Shown: positions 16,516 to 25,685 of the stretch, in pieces
Numbering within the stretch: the stretch's first letter is position 1
How the letters are laid out: each line of letters opens with the position of its first letter
Assembly: GCA_903930345.1 (NCBI GenBank)
Contig: CAIYYI010000478.1
Span: forward strand, 1 to 33,815
DNA: 33,815 nucleotides
Reading direction: 5' to 3'
Origin: an uncultured Verrucomicrobiota bacterium
Lineage (GTDB): Bacteria; Verrucomicrobiota; Verrucomicrobiia; Limisphaerales; CAIYYI01
The notes under the pieces: model-generated
What the model was told of the DNA's origin: nothing
What the model saw: the letters and a program-made list of their open reading frames with translations, nothing else
Database searches by the model: none
Made by a program: the position numbers and the translations under genes

Positions 16516-18408
16516 TCAGATCGTGATGGCGCTGTCCGACTCCGCCACGTGCAGATGCTCAATGATTCGGGTGACTGATTCGGTGATGGTGGCCTGGTCT
16601 GTGTGCAGCTCCAACTCCGGGCTCAACGGCGGCTCGTACGGGGCCGAAACTCCGGTGAACTCGCGGATCTGGTTGGAACGTGCCTTGGCATACAGGCCTT
16701 TGACGTCCCGCTGTTCGCAGACCTCCACCGGGGCATTGACGTACACCTCCACAAACCGGCCCTCGTCGAACATCCGCCGCACATAGTCGCGATCCTCCCG
16801 GTAGGGGGAGATGAAGGCGGTGATGCAGATGAAGCCGGCTTCCGCAAACAGTTTGGCCACCTCCCCCACGCGGCGGATATTCTCCTTGCGATCATGCGGG
16901 GAGAAGGCCAGGTCGGAGCAGAGACCGTGACGGATGTTGTCGCCATCCAGCACGAAGGCATGCTTGCCCAGATTGAACAGCTCACGCTCCAGGTCCTGGG
17001 CGATCGTGCTCTTGCCCGAGCCGGACAATCCGGTCAGCCAGACCACGCAACCGGGATGCCCGTTGCGGCGCGAGCGGTGGGCATGGGTGATCTTGCCCTG
17101 GCTCCAGAATATGTTCTCGCTGCGCACCTCGCCGCCCACCGTGCGGCGCGGGTATTGATCCGCCACGATGATGCCGCCGCCGCTCACATCATACCCATCC
17201 ACGATCACAAACCGGCCAGTGGGAACGATCTCCGTGATGGCGTCGAAAGCGACCGGCCGCTTGGTTTTCAGGGTCAGCTCGGCCACCTCGTGGCGGCCCA
17301 CATAGGCGTCCTCATCGGGCCGATTGATGGTGTCGAGCGTCGAGGCGTCGAGCACGCGGTCGATGGAATCGATTTCCACCTCCACCTCCTGGGTGGCCAG
17401 CTTGAGCTTGTACCGGCGGCTTTTGCGGAATGGATTGCGACCCAGCCAGAAGAGCCGGGCCTTGAACTTGGAAAGCTCATAAGGCGGGGAGGTTTCCAAG
17501 GCGGCCACCGCGCCGCGCTCCACGAAAATCTGCTCGGTGAGGGTGATCCCGATGCTTTCGCCGGCCTCGGCGGAATCGCGGGAGGGGGCGTTCCAGCGCT
17601 CGATGGTTTTGACCACGCTGGTCTTGTTGGTGGGGCTGAACACCAGGCGGTCCCCCACCTTGATGCGACCGCTCTCAACGCGGCCGGCCAGGATTCGCCG
17701 CTCATCGAAGCGGTACACCTCCTGAATCGGGAAACGCAGCGGCTGGTTGCTGGGCGGCTCGGCTACCTTGAACTGATCCAGCACTTCCACCACGGTGGGC
17801 CCCTGATACCAGGGCATCTGGCTGCTGCGGGTGGCAATGTTGTCGCCATGTTTGGCCGCGATGGGGATGAAGACCAGGGGCTCGACCTCAATGGTCTTGA
17901 GCCAGGCCCGGTACTCGGCCTCCACCGCGCGGAAACGCTCCTCGCCGAACTGCTCCAGATCCATCTTGTTGACGAGCACGGCGATCTGGCGGATGCCCAG
18001 CAGGTTTAGGAGATAGCCGTGGCGGCGCGAGTTTTCCTGCACCCCCTCGTGGGCGTCGATCAGCAGCAGGGCGGCCTCCGCGTTGGCCGCGCCGGTGATC
18101 ATGTTCTTCAGGAATTCCTTGTGGCCGGGCGCGTCGATGATCACGTACTGGCGCTTGCGCGTCTGGAACCAGATCTGGGCGGTGTCGATGGTGATGTTCT
18201 GGTCGCGCTCGGATTGCAGCGCGTCCATCAGGTTGGCCCACTCAAAGGGCACCCCCCGGCGCTCGGCGATGCGCTGGAGCTGCTCCAGCTTGCCCTCCGG
18301 CAGGGAGCCGGTGTCGTGAAACAGGCGCCCGACGAAGGTGGATTTACCGTGGTCAACATGCCCCACGATGACGATTTTCAATTGCTCGTTGGAGTCGGAA
18401 GTATTCAT
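16516..18408 (-). CDS. cysNC: Bifunctional sulfate adenylyltransferase subunit 1 / APS kinase
   Basis: The N-terminal CysN part is an EF-Tu-like GTPase that powers APS formation by CysD. The C-terminal CysC part phosphorylates APS to PAPS. The 630-aa protein has G1 GHVDHGKST (16-24), G3 DAPGH (92-96) and G4 NKMD (147-150), two beta-barrel domains (about 220-435), then the kinase with Walker [10 protein letters not shown] (about 455-465). The kinase also has [10 protein letters not shown], holding the Ser that is phosphorylated in the family. Its switch I region reads [16 protein letters not shown], unlike the EREQGITIDVAYRYF of enterobacterial CysN. It is the last gene of the minus-strand cys operon, 38 bp after cysD. 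No Shine-Dalgarno is visible. Confidence 0.93.
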   Translation of the reverse strand: MNTSDSNEQLKIVIVGHVDHGKSTFVGRLFHDTGSLPEGKLEQLQRIAERRGVPFEWANLMDALQSERDQNITIDTAQIWFQTRKRQYVIIDAPGHKEFLKNMITGAANAEAALLLIDAHEGVQENSRRHGYLLNLLGIRQIAVLVNKMDLEQFGEERFRAVEAEYRAWLKTIEVEPLVFIPIAAKHGDNIATRSSQMPWYQGPTVVEVLDQFKVAEPPSNQPLRFPIQEVYRFDERRILAGRVESGRIKVGDRLVFSPTNKTSVVKTIERWNAPSRDSAEAGESIGITLTEQIFVERGAVAALETSPPYELSKFKARLFWLGRNPFRKSRRYKLKLATQEVEVEIDSIDRVLDASTLDTINRPDEDAYVGRHEVAELTLKTKRPVAFDAITEIVPTGRFVIVDGYDVSGGGIIVADQYPRRTVGGEVRSENIFWSQGKITHAHRSRRNGHPGCVVWLTGLSGSGKSTIAQDLERELFNLGKHAFVLDGDNIRHGLCSDLAFSPHDRKENIRRVGEVAKLFAEAGFICITAFISPYREDRDYVRRMFDEGRFVEVYVNAPVEVCEQRDVKGLYAKARSNQIREFTGVSAPYEPPLSPELELHTDQATITESVTRIIEHLHVAESDSAITI

Positions 18409-18446
18409 GCAAATTCAGTGCGGTTGGGGTGGGTGCGGTGGCGCGA

Positions 18447-19265
18447 TCACATGTAACCGTCCCGGCGGAGCTTCTCAAACGCGTCCTCACTTTCCTTGTC
18501 CTGCGCGCGGCCCGCGCGTTCGGGGGTGTTGCAGCCACGCAGCTCCTCGATGATCTCGCGGACGGTGCGGGCCTGGGACTTGATGGGGAAAGTGCAGGGG
18601 TAGCAGCCGATGGAGCGGTAGCGCTCCCCCTTCTCGTTGGCGAAATAGAGGGGGATAACCGGAATGTTCTCGCGCTCAATGTATTCCCAGATGTTCAGCT
18701 CGGTCCAGTGCAGGAGCGGATGAATGCGGATGTGCGCCCCCTTTTCGTAATCGGTCTTGAACTGGTCCCACAACTCCGGGGGCTGATCCTCGACGTTCCA
18801 CTCCATGTTCTTGTCCCGCGGGCTGAAATAGCGCTCCTTGGCGCGGGTGGGCTCCTCGTCCCGGCGCACACCAACGATCACGCCGTTGAATTTGTGCTCG
18901 TCGAGCACCGCCTTCAGGGCGTCCTTCTTGAGGGTGCCGCAGCACTCCACCCGGGTGGACTTGCCATTGGGAAAAGTGCGGCCCTCGGCCAGCACCTGCT
19001 CGTTCTTGCCCACCACCAGGTCCAGCTTCCACTCCCGGCACAGCCGGTCCCGGTATTCGATCATGGAGGGGATCTTGTAGGTGGTATCGACATGCACCAG
19101 AGGGAAAGGCACATGCCCGAAGAAGGCCTTGCGCGCCAGCCAGAGCAACACGGTGGAATCCTTCCCGATGCTCCAGAGCATCGCGGGATTTTCAAACTTG
19201 TTGAATGCCTCGCGGAATATGTAGATCGATTGGTTTTCGAGTTTTGAGAGATGATCCGTAGCCAT
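18447..19265 (-). CDS. cysD: Sulfate adenylyltransferase subunit 2
   Basis: CysD makes adenylyl sulfate (APS) from ATP and sulfate together with the CysN GTPase. The 272-aa protein has the PP-loop SIGKDS (32-37) in the [21 protein letters not shown] segment, [28 protein letters not shown], and the C-terminal [13 protein letters not shown] and RDGYM tail typical of CysD. The open frame continues far upstream into the cysH region, but the ATG at 19265 gives the standard N-terminus and leaves 47 bp after the cysH stop. It is slightly shorter than the 302-aa E. coli form. Confidence 0.95.
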   Translation of the reverse strand: MATDHLSKLENQSIYIFREAFNKFENPAMLWSIGKDSTVLLWLARKAFFGHVPFPLVHVDTTYKIPSMIEYRDRLCREWKLDLVVGKNEQVLAEGRTFPNGKSTRVECCGTLKKDALKAVLDEHKFNGVIVGVRRDEEPTRAKERYFSPRDKNMEWNVEDQPPELWDQFKTDYEKGAHIRIHPLLHWTELNIWEYIERENIPVIPLYFANEKGERYRSIGCYPCTFPIKSQARTVREIIEELRGCNTPERAGRAQDKESEDAFEKLRRDGYM

Positions 19266-19312
19266 AATAATGCCTGAAATTTGTTGGTGCCAGCGTCGGG
19301 TTCGGGCGTCAC

Positions 19313-20071
19313 TCACGCCTTGCGCGCCATAAAGGTGTGAATGCCGCATTCGGTCTTGTGGAAGCCGGTCCAACGGCCGGCCCGCTCGTTTTCGCCGCCG
19401 CCGGATTTCGCCGTGCAGGGCTGGCACCCGATACTGCGGTAGCCCTGGTCGTGCAGTGGGTTGTAGGGGATTTTTTCGCGGTGCAGGTAGTCCCACACCT
19501 CCTCCCGACGCCAGGCGGACATGGGGTTGAGCTTGATGATTTCCCGGCCCGTGTCCGGATCCGCCACGTGGAGTTCCACCACCCCGATGTCCGCACGGGT
19601 CTCGGCTTGCTGGCGGCGCAGGCCGGTGATCCAGCAGTCCAGGTGCGCCAGGCGGGCCTGGAGCGGCAAAACCTTGCGCAGGGTGCAGCATTGGTCCGGC
19701 TGGTGGCGCCATAGCTCCGGCCCCATGGCTTCCGCCTGCTTTGCCACGCTCAGGTCCGGCCGCAACACCTCGATGGTGAGGCCGAAAAACGCCTCCAGCC
19801 GATCCTTGAGGATGACGGTTTCCGGGAACAGCAGCCCGGTGTCAATGGTGAAGACCGGAAAGGAAAAACCGTGCTGTTCAGCCAGGTGCATCATGACGAG
19901 GCCAGCCCCCTGGAAGCTGGTGCCAATGCCCGCCCGGACGCCAAAGCGCTGCCAGGCCCAGGCCAGGATTTCAGGGGTGCCCAGCGTGGCAAACCGGGCG
20001 TTCAATTCCCGCACCTCCCCGGCGCTGGGCAGCGCGGAGGGGGCCGTGGAGTGTCCAGTGTCATCGGCCAT
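19313..20071 (-). CDS. cysH: APS/PAPS reductase with iron-sulfur cluster motif
   Basis: It reduces activated sulfate to sulfite using thioredoxin or glutaredoxin. The 252-aa protein has the Cys pairs Cys128-Cys129 (DQCCTLRKV) and Cys216/Cys219 (CQPC) that bind a [4Fe-4S] cluster in APS-type reductases, and the catalytic Cys242 in the TECGIH tail. Enterobacterial PAPS reductases lack the cluster Cys, so this one belongs to the APS or dual-specificity group even though an APS kinase is encoded in the same operon. An AGGA Shine-Dalgarno (20077-20080, minus strand) lies 5 nt before the ATG, and cysI ends 10 bp upstream. Confidence 0.94.
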   Translation of the reverse strand: MADDTGHSTAPSALPSAGEVRELNARFATLGTPEILAWAWQRFGVRAGIGTSFQGAGLVMMHLAEQHGFSFPVFTIDTGLLFPETVILKDRLEAFFGLTIEVLRPDLSVAKQAEAMGPELWRHQPDQCCTLRKVLPLQARLAHLDCWITGLRRQQAETRADIGVVELHVADPDTGREIIKLNPMSAWRREEVWDYLHREKIPYNPLHDQGYRSIGCQPCTAKSGGGENERAGRWTGFHKTECGIHTFMARKA

Positions 20072-20081
20072 GAGGTTCCTT

Positions 20082-21758
20082 TCAGGCCGACGGCAGAATC
20101 ACGCGGTGGCACCAATCCCCAAACCGCTCCCCGGCCTGCCGCTCGGCGGCAAACCGGGCGAAGAGCGGCTGCAGTTCCGCCAGAATCTCAACATCTTTGA
20201 CGCTATCCTTATAAAGGCGGTTGAGCCGGGTGCCAGCCAGGTTGCCCCCCAGATAAAGCTGGTAGCGCCCGGGGGCGCGTCCGACAAACGCCACTTCCGA
20301 CACATAGGGCCGGGCGCAGCCGTTCGGACAGCCCGTCATACGGATGACAATATCCTCCTGCCCCAGGCCCAATTTGGCCAGGGCTTCATCAAGCTGGGTG
20401 ATCAGGTCCGGCAGGTAGCGCTCCGCCTCCGCCAGCCCCAGGCCGCACGTCGGCATGGAGACACAGGCCATGGAGTTGCGCCGCACCGCCGAGGCCTGCT
20501 GCGCCAGCTCCACGGGAATCCCCTGCTCCGCCAGCAGCCGAGTGAGGGCGTCCTTCTGCCCATCGGTCACGCCAACCATCAGCAGGTTGTTTGACGGCGT
20601 CATGCGGTATTCCAGCCGGAACTGCTCGGCGATGAGACGCAGCGCGGTCTTGTACTTGCGAGCGGGGGTGTCCTTGATGCGCCCCCCCTCGATGTGCAGC
20701 CCCAGGAACCAGCGGCCATCCAATTGGCGATGCCAGCCAAACCGGTCGCCCTGCTGTTCAAACCGATACGGGCGCACCGGGGCCAGCGGCAGGCCGGTCT
20801 GCTTCTCCAGCTCCGTCCGGAACCAGTCCACTCCCCGCTCCTCCAGCACGTATTTGAGACGGGCATGCTTGCGATTGGTGCGATCGCCATATTCGCGAAA
20901 CACCTGCATCACCCCACGGGCCACTTTCTCCACCTGATCAGGCGGCAGGAAGCCCACCTCATCCGCCAGCCGGGGAAATGTTTCCTGGTTGCCATGGCTG
21001 CGCCCCATGCCGCCACCCACCACCAGATTGTAACCCAGCAACTGGTCCTTTTCGATGACGGCAATGAAACCGACGCACTGCGTGAAGACATCGACATCAT
21101 TGTGGGGCGGAACCGCGAACGCCACCTTGAACTTGCGCGGCAGATATTGCCGGCCATAAAGCGGATCCACAAAGTCCCGCTGCCGGGCCTCCTCCAGCTT
21201 CAGGGCCTGCCCCTCCACCCAAATCTCATGGTAGGCCGGCGTGGCCGGCAAGAGCGACTGTGAAACCCGACGCGCCTCCTCCTGCACCCGCTCCACCACC
21301 GGGCTGAGCGCCGGGGTCACCGGGGCCATGACATTGCGGGCGACATCGCCGCAGGCGGCCAGGGTGGTCAACAGCGCCTCGTTGATTTCCCGGATGGTCT
21401 CCCTGAGCCTGGACTTGATAATGCCATGAAATTGCAGGCCCTGACGGGACGTGATGCGCAGCGTGTTGTTGGCATGCGTTTCAGCCAACCGATCCAACAC
21501 CAGATACTGGTTTGGCTGGATCGTCCCACCTGGCATCCGCACCCGCACCATCATGATGTACTTCTTGCCCGTCTTGCGCAGATCGCGGTCGTCCTGCTGA
21601 TACACACCGTGAAATTTCAGGAATTCATAATCATCGTGCGAAAAACATTCAGCGCCGGGATCGGCCAGGGTGTCAGTAATGTTGCCGGACAACAACCGAT
21701 TCCCCTCTTTGAGGTCCTCGTTGTGGGTCCGTTTGGCAACTGTCTCACTGTTATTCAT
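20082..21758 (-). CDS. cysI: Sulfite reductase hemoprotein (siroheme, 4Fe-4S)
   Basis: CysI carries out the six-electron reduction of sulfite to sulfide. The 558-aa protein shows the duplicated nitrite/sulfite reductase layout and the cluster ligands Cys432 and Cys438 (ACVSMPTC), Cys477 and Cys481 (GCPNGC), in the correct Cx5C and Cx3C spacing. TSRQGLQFHG (103-112) and NDVDVFTQ are siroheme-binding region signatures. No flavoprotein CysJ is encoded in the window, so the electron donor is unknown (CysJ elsewhere, or ferredoxin). It is the first gene of the operon cysI-cysH-cysD-cysNC and has a promoter with an overlapping palindrome directly upstream. Confidence 0.95.
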   Translation of the reverse strand: MNNSETVAKRTHNEDLKEGNRLLSGNITDTLADPGAECFSHDDYEFLKFHGVYQQDDRDLRKTGKKYIMMVRVRMPGGTIQPNQYLVLDRLAETHANNTLRITSRQGLQFHGIIKSRLRETIREINEALLTTLAACGDVARNVMAPVTPALSPVVERVQEEARRVSQSLLPATPAYHEIWVEGQALKLEEARQRDFVDPLYGRQYLPRKFKVAFAVPPHNDVDVFTQCVGFIAVIEKDQLLGYNLVVGGGMGRSHGNQETFPRLADEVGFLPPDQVEKVARGVMQVFREYGDRTNRKHARLKYVLEERGVDWFRTELEKQTGLPLAPVRPYRFEQQGDRFGWHRQLDGRWFLGLHIEGGRIKDTPARKYKTALRLIAEQFRLEYRMTPSNNLLMVGVTDGQKDALTRLLAEQGIPVELAQQASAVRRNSMACVSMPTCGLGLAEAERYLPDLITQLDEALAKLGLGQEDIVIRMTGCPNGCARPYVSEVAFVGRAPGRYQLYLGGNLAGTRLNRLYKDSVKDVEILAELQPLFARFAAERQAGERFGDWCHRVILPSA

Positions 21759-21772
21759 AAGATATATACTTA

Positions 21773-21808
21773 TGTTACTAATGTAACAAAGTTGTGTGGG
21801 CTTGTCAA
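21773..21808 (-). promoter_or_regulatory. cysI promoter with palindromic operator over the -10 box
   Basis: On the minus strand, TTGACA (21808-21803) and TACATT (21785-21780) are spaced exactly 17 bp, predicting transcription start near 21773 and a leader of about 15 nt. The perfect 16-bp palindrome TGTTAC-TAAT-GTAACA (21773-21788) covers the -10 box and the start point. A bound repressor there would shut off the cys operon. The regulator is not identified. Confidence 0.65.
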
Positions 21809-21816
21809 ATTTTGAC
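21804..21816. promoter_or_regulatory. 13-bp palindrome over the cysI -35 box
   Basis: GTCAAA-T-TTTGAC is a perfect inverted repeat around one base. Its left arm contains the minus-strand TTGACA of the cysI promoter. It may be a second regulator site or simply two back-to-back TTGAC elements. Confidence 0.45.
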
Positions 21817-21885
21817 TAGCGATATTTTAACGCGGTTGCGTGGTCTTGCCACCATTTTATCATTTTTCTAATGCAACTATTTTAT

Positions 21886-21901
21886 GTATAAGTATTTATA
21901 C
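21886..21901. promoter_or_regulatory. 16-bp palindrome in the cysI-nifS divergent region
   Basis: GTATAA-GTAT-TTATAC is a perfect inverted repeat with the same 6-4-6 layout as the palindrome over the cysI -10 box. It lies about 80 bp upstream of the cysI -35 and 55 bp upstream of the candidate nifS promoter. It could be an operator shared by the divergent genes. Confidence 0.45.
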
Positions 21902-21916
21902 CATAAATAAAAACCT

Positions 21917-21947
21917 AAAAACGCCCCCCCGGAGGAACGCCGGGGGC
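21917..21947 (-). terminator. Minus-strand intrinsic terminator upstream of cysI
   Basis: Read on the minus strand, a GC stem (GCCCCC at 21947-21942 with GGGGGC at 21928-21923, or an alternative CCCCCGG/CCGGGGG pairing) is followed by G and five T (21921-21917). No gene ends here on this strand. It may insulate the cys promoter from transcription antisense to nifS, or belong to an upstream-initiated leader. On the plus strand it would lie ahead of the predicted nifS transcript. Confidence 0.55.
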
Positions 21948-21956
21948 AGACAGGGC

Positions 21957-21984
21957 TTGCACAACGGTGACGGGCCCCTAAATT
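21957..21984 (+). promoter_or_regulatory. Candidate promoter of the cysteine desulfurase gene
   Basis: TTGCAC (21957-21962) and TAAATT (21979-21984) are spaced 16 bp, predicting a start near 21991 and a leader of about 35 nt before the ATG at 22026. The -35 context GGCTTGCAC is identical to that of the rpmI promoter. Confidence 0.5.
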
Positions 21985-22025
21985 GATGGGAAGTAATCGG
22001 TGAATCGGTTTGGACCGTGGACTGC

Positions 22026-23165
22026 ATGATTTACCTGGACAACAACGCCACCACACAAGTGGCCCCGGAGGTCGTGGCCGCGATGCTGCCTTTTTGGGCG
22101 GAAGCGTACGGAAACCCGTCCAGTCCCCATAAGTTTGGCCATCGCGTGAGGCAGGCGGTGGAGATGGCGAGGGAACAGACCGCCGCCCTGCTGGGAGCCG
22201 GGGCGGAACAAATTCATTTCACCAGCGGGGGCACCGAGAGCATCAATACGGCGCTGCATTTCGCCACGCAATCCCAACCGGACCGCAAACATTTGGTGAC
22301 GACCGCCGTGGAGCATCCGGCGACCTTGAAATACTGCGCCTACCTCCAACAACGGGGCCATCAAATCAGCATCATTCCCGTGGACCGCGAAGGCCGCCTG
22401 GACCTGGACCAACTCACGGCCAGCCTGCGACCCGACACCGCCGTGGTCTCGCTCCTGCACGCAAACAACGAAACCGGCGTGCTTTTCCCGGTGGAAGCAG
22501 TAGGGGAAATCTGCGCAAAACGCGGGATTTTAATGCATTTGGATGCCGTTCAGACGGTTGGCAAACTTCCATCGCCGGTTGCCTCATGGCCGGTGGACCT
22601 GGTTTCCTTATCCGCGCATAAGTTCCATGGACCAAAAGGGATAGGGGCTTTGTATGTGTGTAAGCCGGGACGTTTTTCACCCTTCGTGCACGGGGGAGGA
22701 CAGGAAAAAGGCCGACGGGGTGGCACGGAAAATGTTACTGGTATCGTCGGCTTGGGCAGAGCGGCCGCACTGGCAGTCAGCCGTGAACCTGAGGTTGAGC
22801 GACGCATTCGACAGTTGCGTGATGATTTGGAACGGGCGGTGTTGTCGGACATTCCCGATTCCTGGCGCAACGGTGGGTCTGAACCTCGGTTGCCCAACAC
22901 CGCAAATCTGGGATTTGCGGGTTTGGAAGCGGAAGCACTGGTGCTGTGGTTGGATCGCGAGGAAATCTGTGTATCGACCGGATCGGCTTGCACATCGGGA
23001 TCGCTGGCACCTTCGCATGTGCTGACCGCCATGGGACAGACGCCGCAACAGGCACAGGGCGCAATCAGGATCAGCCTGGGGTTGCACACCACCCGGGCAG
23101 AGGTGGAGTTTGTGTGCGAAAAACTGGCCTTGGCGGTCGGTGAATTGCGACGACTCGTCCCTTAG
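22026..23165 (+). CDS. nifS: Cysteine desulfurase, NifS/IscS family
   Basis: This PLP enzyme takes sulfur from cysteine for Fe-S clusters or thiolation. The 379-aa sequence opens with MIYLDNNATT, has GNPSSPHKFG, His98 (VEHPAT), the PLP-binding Lys199 in SLSAHKFHGPKG and the catalytic Cys322 in STGSACTSGSLAPSHVL. The frame allows a GTG at 22017, but the ATG at 22026 gives the conserved N-terminus. It reads divergently from the sulfate reduction operon, and no scaffold protein (IscU/NifU) is adjacent. The divergent pairing with cysI suggests sulfur-responsive control. Assignment to NifS as opposed to IscS is approximate. Confidence 0.92.
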   Translation: MIYLDNNATTQVAPEVVAAMLPFWAEAYGNPSSPHKFGHRVRQAVEMAREQTAALLGAGAEQIHFTSGGTESINTALHFATQSQPDRKHLVTTAVEHPATLKYCAYLQQRGHQISIIPVDREGRLDLDQLTASLRPDTAVVSLLHANNETGVLFPVEAVGEICAKRGILMHLDAVQTVGKLPSPVASWPVDLVSLSAHKFHGPKGIGALYVCKPGRFSPFVHGGGQEKGRRGGTENVTGIVGLGRAAALAVSREPEVERRIRQLRDDLERAVLSDIPDSWRNGGSEPRLPNTANLGFAGLEAEALVLWLDREEICVSTGSACTSGSLAPSHVLTAMGQTPQQAQGAIRISLGLHTTRAEVEFVCEKLALAVGELRRLVP

Positions 23166-23385
23166 GGAAATAATGCAGTCAATAAGCCGCACTCTGGAGC
23201 GTTAAAGTTCCCCGGTCGTCACCGGAAGTCGGAAACCATTCTGCTTCTTTTTTTGGGTATTTTTCACATCATATTCCCCAAGAGGATCTTGTGATTCAAT
23301 ATTTTTGTGGATTCTCGCGTCCTTTTGGTGTATGTTGGTTTCAGCGATCAGCCCAACAGCCAGTTTCGAAGACCGCTAAACCGAC
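23166..23385. other. AT-rich intergenic region before the pseudopilin
   Basis: This 220-bp stretch has markedly lower GC than its neighbours. A small hairpin CCGGT-cgtc-ACCGG lies near 23202-23215, but the following T-run is some 25 nt away. Several promoter-like hexamers occur (for example TATGTT at 23331-23336), but none has a convincing partner at correct spacing. Confidence 0.5.
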
Positions 23386-24249
23386 ATGCAAGTCCATCAG
23401 CCACGTGTAAGTCGAGCACGTTGTGACCGGGACATCAACAACCAGAATGTTCCGGGTCCACGCGGGGCGGCGTTTACCTTGATCGAACTGTTGGTGGTGG
23501 TTGCGATTATCGGTATTCTGGCAGCCCTTCTTCTTCCCGCCTTGAACAAATCCATGGAACAGGGCCGCAGTATCGCCTGTTTGAACAATCTGAAACAGTT
23601 GCAACTTTGCTGGATACTTTATACCGACGACAATGGAGGGGAAATGCCCCCCAACAACTACGTTGGCGAAGCTGGCGGCACAAATTATATCACGAAGTTT
23701 GAGGATGCATCGTGGGCACCCGGAAACACCCGGTTGGACACCGACAGTTTGAATTTGGAGAAGGGGGTTTTGTTTCACTACAATCGTTCGGTGCAAATCT
23801 ACAAGTGCCCCTCCGACAAAAGCACGGTGGAAACCGTCAGCGGTCAGCGGACGGGTATTCCCCGCACCCGCAGCTACAACCTGAGCATCTGGCTGAATTG
23901 TGATGCCGCCACGAATTTGGGATCATACAAGAAGGTTTCCGAAATCACCCGTCCACAACCCAGCCAAATGTTCGTGTTCATAGACACCCACGAGGATGCC
24001 ATTGTAGATCCCACCTTCGGAATCTACCCGGTGGGAACATATTCAGGTTTTGGCGAGTGTTGGGTGGATCTGCCTGCGGACCGGCACAACAAAGGTGCCA
24101 ACATCACCTTCGTGGATGGGCACGTGGAACATTGGCGCTGGGCTTCCAGCAAGAAGTTCAACTCGTGGGGCCAACCGCCGCAAAATGCCGGTGACTTGAA
24201 GGATTTGCGTCGTCTGCAAAAAGCCATTCCGCCAAGTCCCTCCCGTTGA
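23386..24249 (+). CDS. Type II secretion / type IV pilin-like pseudopilin
   Basis: This is a 287-aa protein with a class III (prepilin) leader of about 29 residues ending GAA before [20 protein letters not shown] (residues 30-49), the Glu+5-containing cleavage site and hydrophobic stalk of pseudopilins. The C-terminal region has [14 protein letters not shown], the VDGH motif of the large pseudopilin-like family abundant in Verrucomicrobiota and Planctomycetota. Four Cys in the globular part suggest disulfides. No secretion genes are adjacent, so it is an orphan copy, probably processed by a prepilin peptidase encoded elsewhere and displayed at the envelope. The leader is longer than usual and the exact start is uncertain. 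Confidence 0.88.
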   Translation: MQVHQPRVSRARCDRDINNQNVPGPRGAAFTLIELLVVVAIIGILAALLLPALNKSMEQGRSIACLNNLKQLQLCWILYTDDNGGEMPPNNYVGEAGGTNYITKFEDASWAPGNTRLDTDSLNLEKGVLFHYNRSVQIYKCPSDKSTVETVSGQRTGIPRTRSYNLSIWLNCDAATNLGSYKKVSEITRPQPSQMFVFIDTHEDAIVDPTFGIYPVGTYSGFGECWVDLPADRHNKGANITFVDGHVEHWRWASSKKFNSWGQPPQNAGDLKDLRRLQKAIPPSPSR

Positions 24250-24422
24250 TGCGCCTTTGGCGTGGGCCCGCCCGGCCAGGGCGAAGTTCACCACTTGATG
24301 ATCCCCCCCATGGTTCAGACTGACCGGAACAGGCCCGAGCCGGGGGTGGGCGGGGCTTGCAAATAAACTCCAATTATCACTTGCGCTGGCATCAGGATTG
24401 ATTAATTTTTCACACCATTATT

Positions 24423-25598
24423 ATGCAATATAAGATATCACGGCAGGCTGCCTCGCTCTCCCCCTCCCTCACGCTGGCCATTGACTCGAAAGCCAAGCAG
24501 ATGAAAGCCGAGGGGATGGATGTCGTGGGTTTCGGCGCGGGCGAACCGGATTTCGACACCCCCCAGCACATCAAGGATGCCGCCGCCGCCGCCTTGGCGG
24601 CGGGGTTCACCAAGTACACCCCCAGCAGCGGCATCCCGGAACTGCGCCAGGCCATCGCCGACAAGTTCAAGCGAGAGAACGGCCTGACGTACAAACCCAG
24701 CCAGGTGATCGTCTCCTGCGGGGGCAAGCATTCCTGTTACAACGTCATTCTCGCCACCTGCGAGGAAGGCGATGAGGTCATCATTCCCGCCCCCTACTGG
24801 CTGAGCTATCCGGAAATGGTCAAGCTCGCCGGAGCCACGCCGGTCATCATCAACACCTCGGACAAGACCGAGTTCAAAGTGACCCCGGCGCAACTGGAGG
24901 CAGCCATCACCCCGCGCACCCGGCTCTTCATCCTCAATTCCCCCAGCAATCCCACCGGCTCCCTCTACACTCCGGAGGAGGTCAAAACCTTGGGCGACAT
25001 CTGTGTGGCCAAGGGCGTGCTCATCATGAGCGACGAGATTTACGAGCACTTGGTCTATGATGGGGCGAAACACCAGAGCGTCGCCAGTTTTTCCCAGGCG
25101 CACTACGAGCACACCATTGTGGTGCATGGGTTTGCCAAAGCCTGGAGCATGACCGGTTGGCGGCTGGGCTTCCTGGCCGCGCCGGAACCGATCGCCAAGG
25201 CGATTGACGCCGTCCAGAGCCACAGCACCAGCAACCCGACCTCCTTCGCCCAGAAGGGTGGCGTGGCAGCCCTCACCGGCCCGCAGGATCATCTACCCAA
25301 GTGGCTGGCGGAATTCGCCAAACGCCGCGCCTACGCGCACCAGAAGTTCAACAGCATCCCCGGCATCACCTGCGTGAACGCCAAGGGTGCCTTCTACCTC
25401 TTCCCCAATATCTCCGGCACCGGCCTGAAATCCGCCGAGTTCTGTGCCCGGCTGTTGGAGCAGGAGAAAGTGGCCGCCGTCCCCGGCATCGCCTTCGGGG
25501 CCGACGACTACATCCGCATCAGCTACGCCACCAGCCTGGTCAACATTGAAAAGGGCCTGGACCGCGTGGACAAGTTCGTGCGCGGCCTGGTCAAGTAA
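24423..25598 (+). CDS. aspC: Aspartate aminotransferase (class I, subgroup Ib-like)
   Basis: It interconverts aspartate and oxaloacetate with glutamate/2-oxoglutarate; some relatives also use prephenate or aromatic acids. The 391-aa protein has GFGAGEPDFDTP (36-47), YTPSSGIPELRQAIA, LNSPSNPTG with Asn176, SDEIYEH with Asp204, and the PLP Lys239 in GFAKAWSMTGWRLGF. The C-terminal Arg for the substrate carboxylate is in DDYIRISYA. No Shine-Dalgarno is visible before the ATG, but the N-terminus matches the family. A bulged intrinsic terminator follows. Confidence 0.93.
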   Translation: MQYKISRQAASLSPSLTLAIDSKAKQMKAEGMDVVGFGAGEPDFDTPQHIKDAAAAALAAGFTKYTPSSGIPELRQAIADKFKRENGLTYKPSQVIVSCGGKHSCYNVILATCEEGDEVIIPAPYWLSYPEMVKLAGATPVIINTSDKTEFKVTPAQLEAAITPRTRLFILNSPSNPTGSLYTPEEVKTLGDICVAKGVLIMSDEIYEHLVYDGAKHQSVASFSQAHYEHTIVVHGFAKAWSMTGWRLGFLAAPEPIAKAIDAVQSHSTSNPTSFAQKGGVAALTGPQDHLPKWLAEFAKRRAYAHQKFNSIPGITCVNAKGAFYLFPNISGTGLKSAEFCARLLEQEKVAAVPGIAFGADDYIRISYATSLVNIEKGLDRVDKFVRGLVK

Positions 25599-25622
25599 CC
25601 GACGACGGTTTTCATCCGATTG

Positions 25623-25668
25623 ACGGGATGGGCAGACGGGGGCGACCCCCATTTGTTCATCCCGTTTT
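25623..25668 (+). terminator. Intrinsic terminator after the aminotransferase gene
   Basis: ACGGGATG (25623-25630) pairs with CATCCCGT (25658-25665), enclosing an inner GGGGG-cga-CCCCC hairpin, and is followed by TTTT (25665-25668). The structure lies 25 bp after the stop codon. Confidence 0.7.
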
Positions 25669-25685
25669 CCGTTCGTCATCCATGT

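Noticed and set aside
19266-19712. Upstream extension of the cysD frame into the cysH region
   Set aside because: The added residues are out-of-frame cysH; CysD homology begins at the ATG at 19265.
22722-22740. TGGCAC element resembling half of a sigma-54 promoter
   Set aside because: It lies inside the cysteine desulfurase coding sequence and lacks the TTGC half at the required spacing.
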